Source: Actinomycetota bacterium
Lineage (GTDB): Bacteria > Actinomycetota > Thermoleophilia > UBA2241
Assembly (NCBI GenBank): GCA_003132645.1
Contig: PKYM01000167.1
Coordinates: forward strand, 12,290-17,847
Length of the DNA: 5,558 nucleotides
Direction of reading: 5' to 3'
Shown here: one piece after another, positions 5,419-5,558 of the stretch
Position numbering within the stretch: position 1 is the stretch's first letter
Layout: each line of letters starts with the position of its first letter
Translations under genes and position numbers: made by a program
The notes under the pieces: generated by a model
Told to the model about the DNA's origin: nothing
Databases searched by the model: none
What the model saw: only the letters and a program-made list of their open reading frames with translations

Positions 5419-5558
5419 TGTGCCTTAGGTTGCGTGCGTGGCGACAGCCCTTCCTGTGGCCACCACCTTTATCGGGCACCACAGCTTCGAGCACCACCAG
5501 CTCCGTGTCGCTGATGCAGCGCCATCTCAGCGCATTCCTAGCAGGATGCAGAACAAAG
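5419..5558. other. Region downstream of hypA without a clear gene
   Basis: No start with a ribosome-binding site and no recognisable hypB or hydrogenase gene begins here. On the minus strand a frame is open from the right edge (5557) to a TGA at 5414-5416 and encodes 47 residues weakly reminiscent of an IS5-type transposase N-terminus; a plus-strand frame is also open. The base composition is somewhat less GC-rich than in the hyp genes. I cannot assign it. Confidence 0.4.

Overview
This window is a [NiFe]-hydrogenase maturation (hyp) locus from a very GC-rich bacterium. All five recognisable genes belong to the pathway that builds and installs the hydrogenase active-site metal centre. The high GC, dense GTG starts and tightly overlapping genes do not fix the phylum (an actinobacterial, acidobacterial, chloroflexal or proteobacterial host is possible), and I do not assign one. 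No hydrogenase structural gene, hypB or endopeptidase gene lies inside the window.

Layout: a leftward operon runs hypF (1920-4517), hypC (1638-1916), hypD (516-1616), hypE (1-523, cut by the left window edge). Gaps are 3 and 21 bases, then an 8-base overlap, so the four genes are almost certainly co-transcribed. A divergent rightward gene, hypA (5024-5377), lies across a roughly 500-base intergenic region that must carry the promoters for both directions. That region also contains a 31-codon leader-like ORF (4505-4597, minus) with the best leftward ribosome-binding site in the window. It reads like the first residues of a Rossmann-fold oxidoreductase and overlaps the hypF start. An operator-like inverted repeat lies at 4690-4715. 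hypA is followed within a few bases by an imperfect 14-bp stem-loop and then by 140 bases with no convincing gene.

How the genes work together (established for the families): HypF makes a carbamoyl adenylate from carbamoyl phosphate and passes the carbamoyl group to the C-terminal cysteine of HypE. HypE dehydrates it to a thiocyanate using ATP. The HypC-HypD complex holds the iron, receives the cyanides and the CO, and HypC delivers Fe(CN)2CO to the hydrogenase large subunit. HypA, normally with the GTPase HypB, then delivers nickel.

The gene content is conventional. The unusual points are a perfect 22-bp inverted repeat with a 3-base loop inside the hypF coding sequence, three lineage-specific insertions that make HypF 865 residues long, the truncated oxidoreductase-like leader ORF fused by overlap to the hypF start, and the separation of hypA from any hypB. 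I did not find evidence for a wholly new system.
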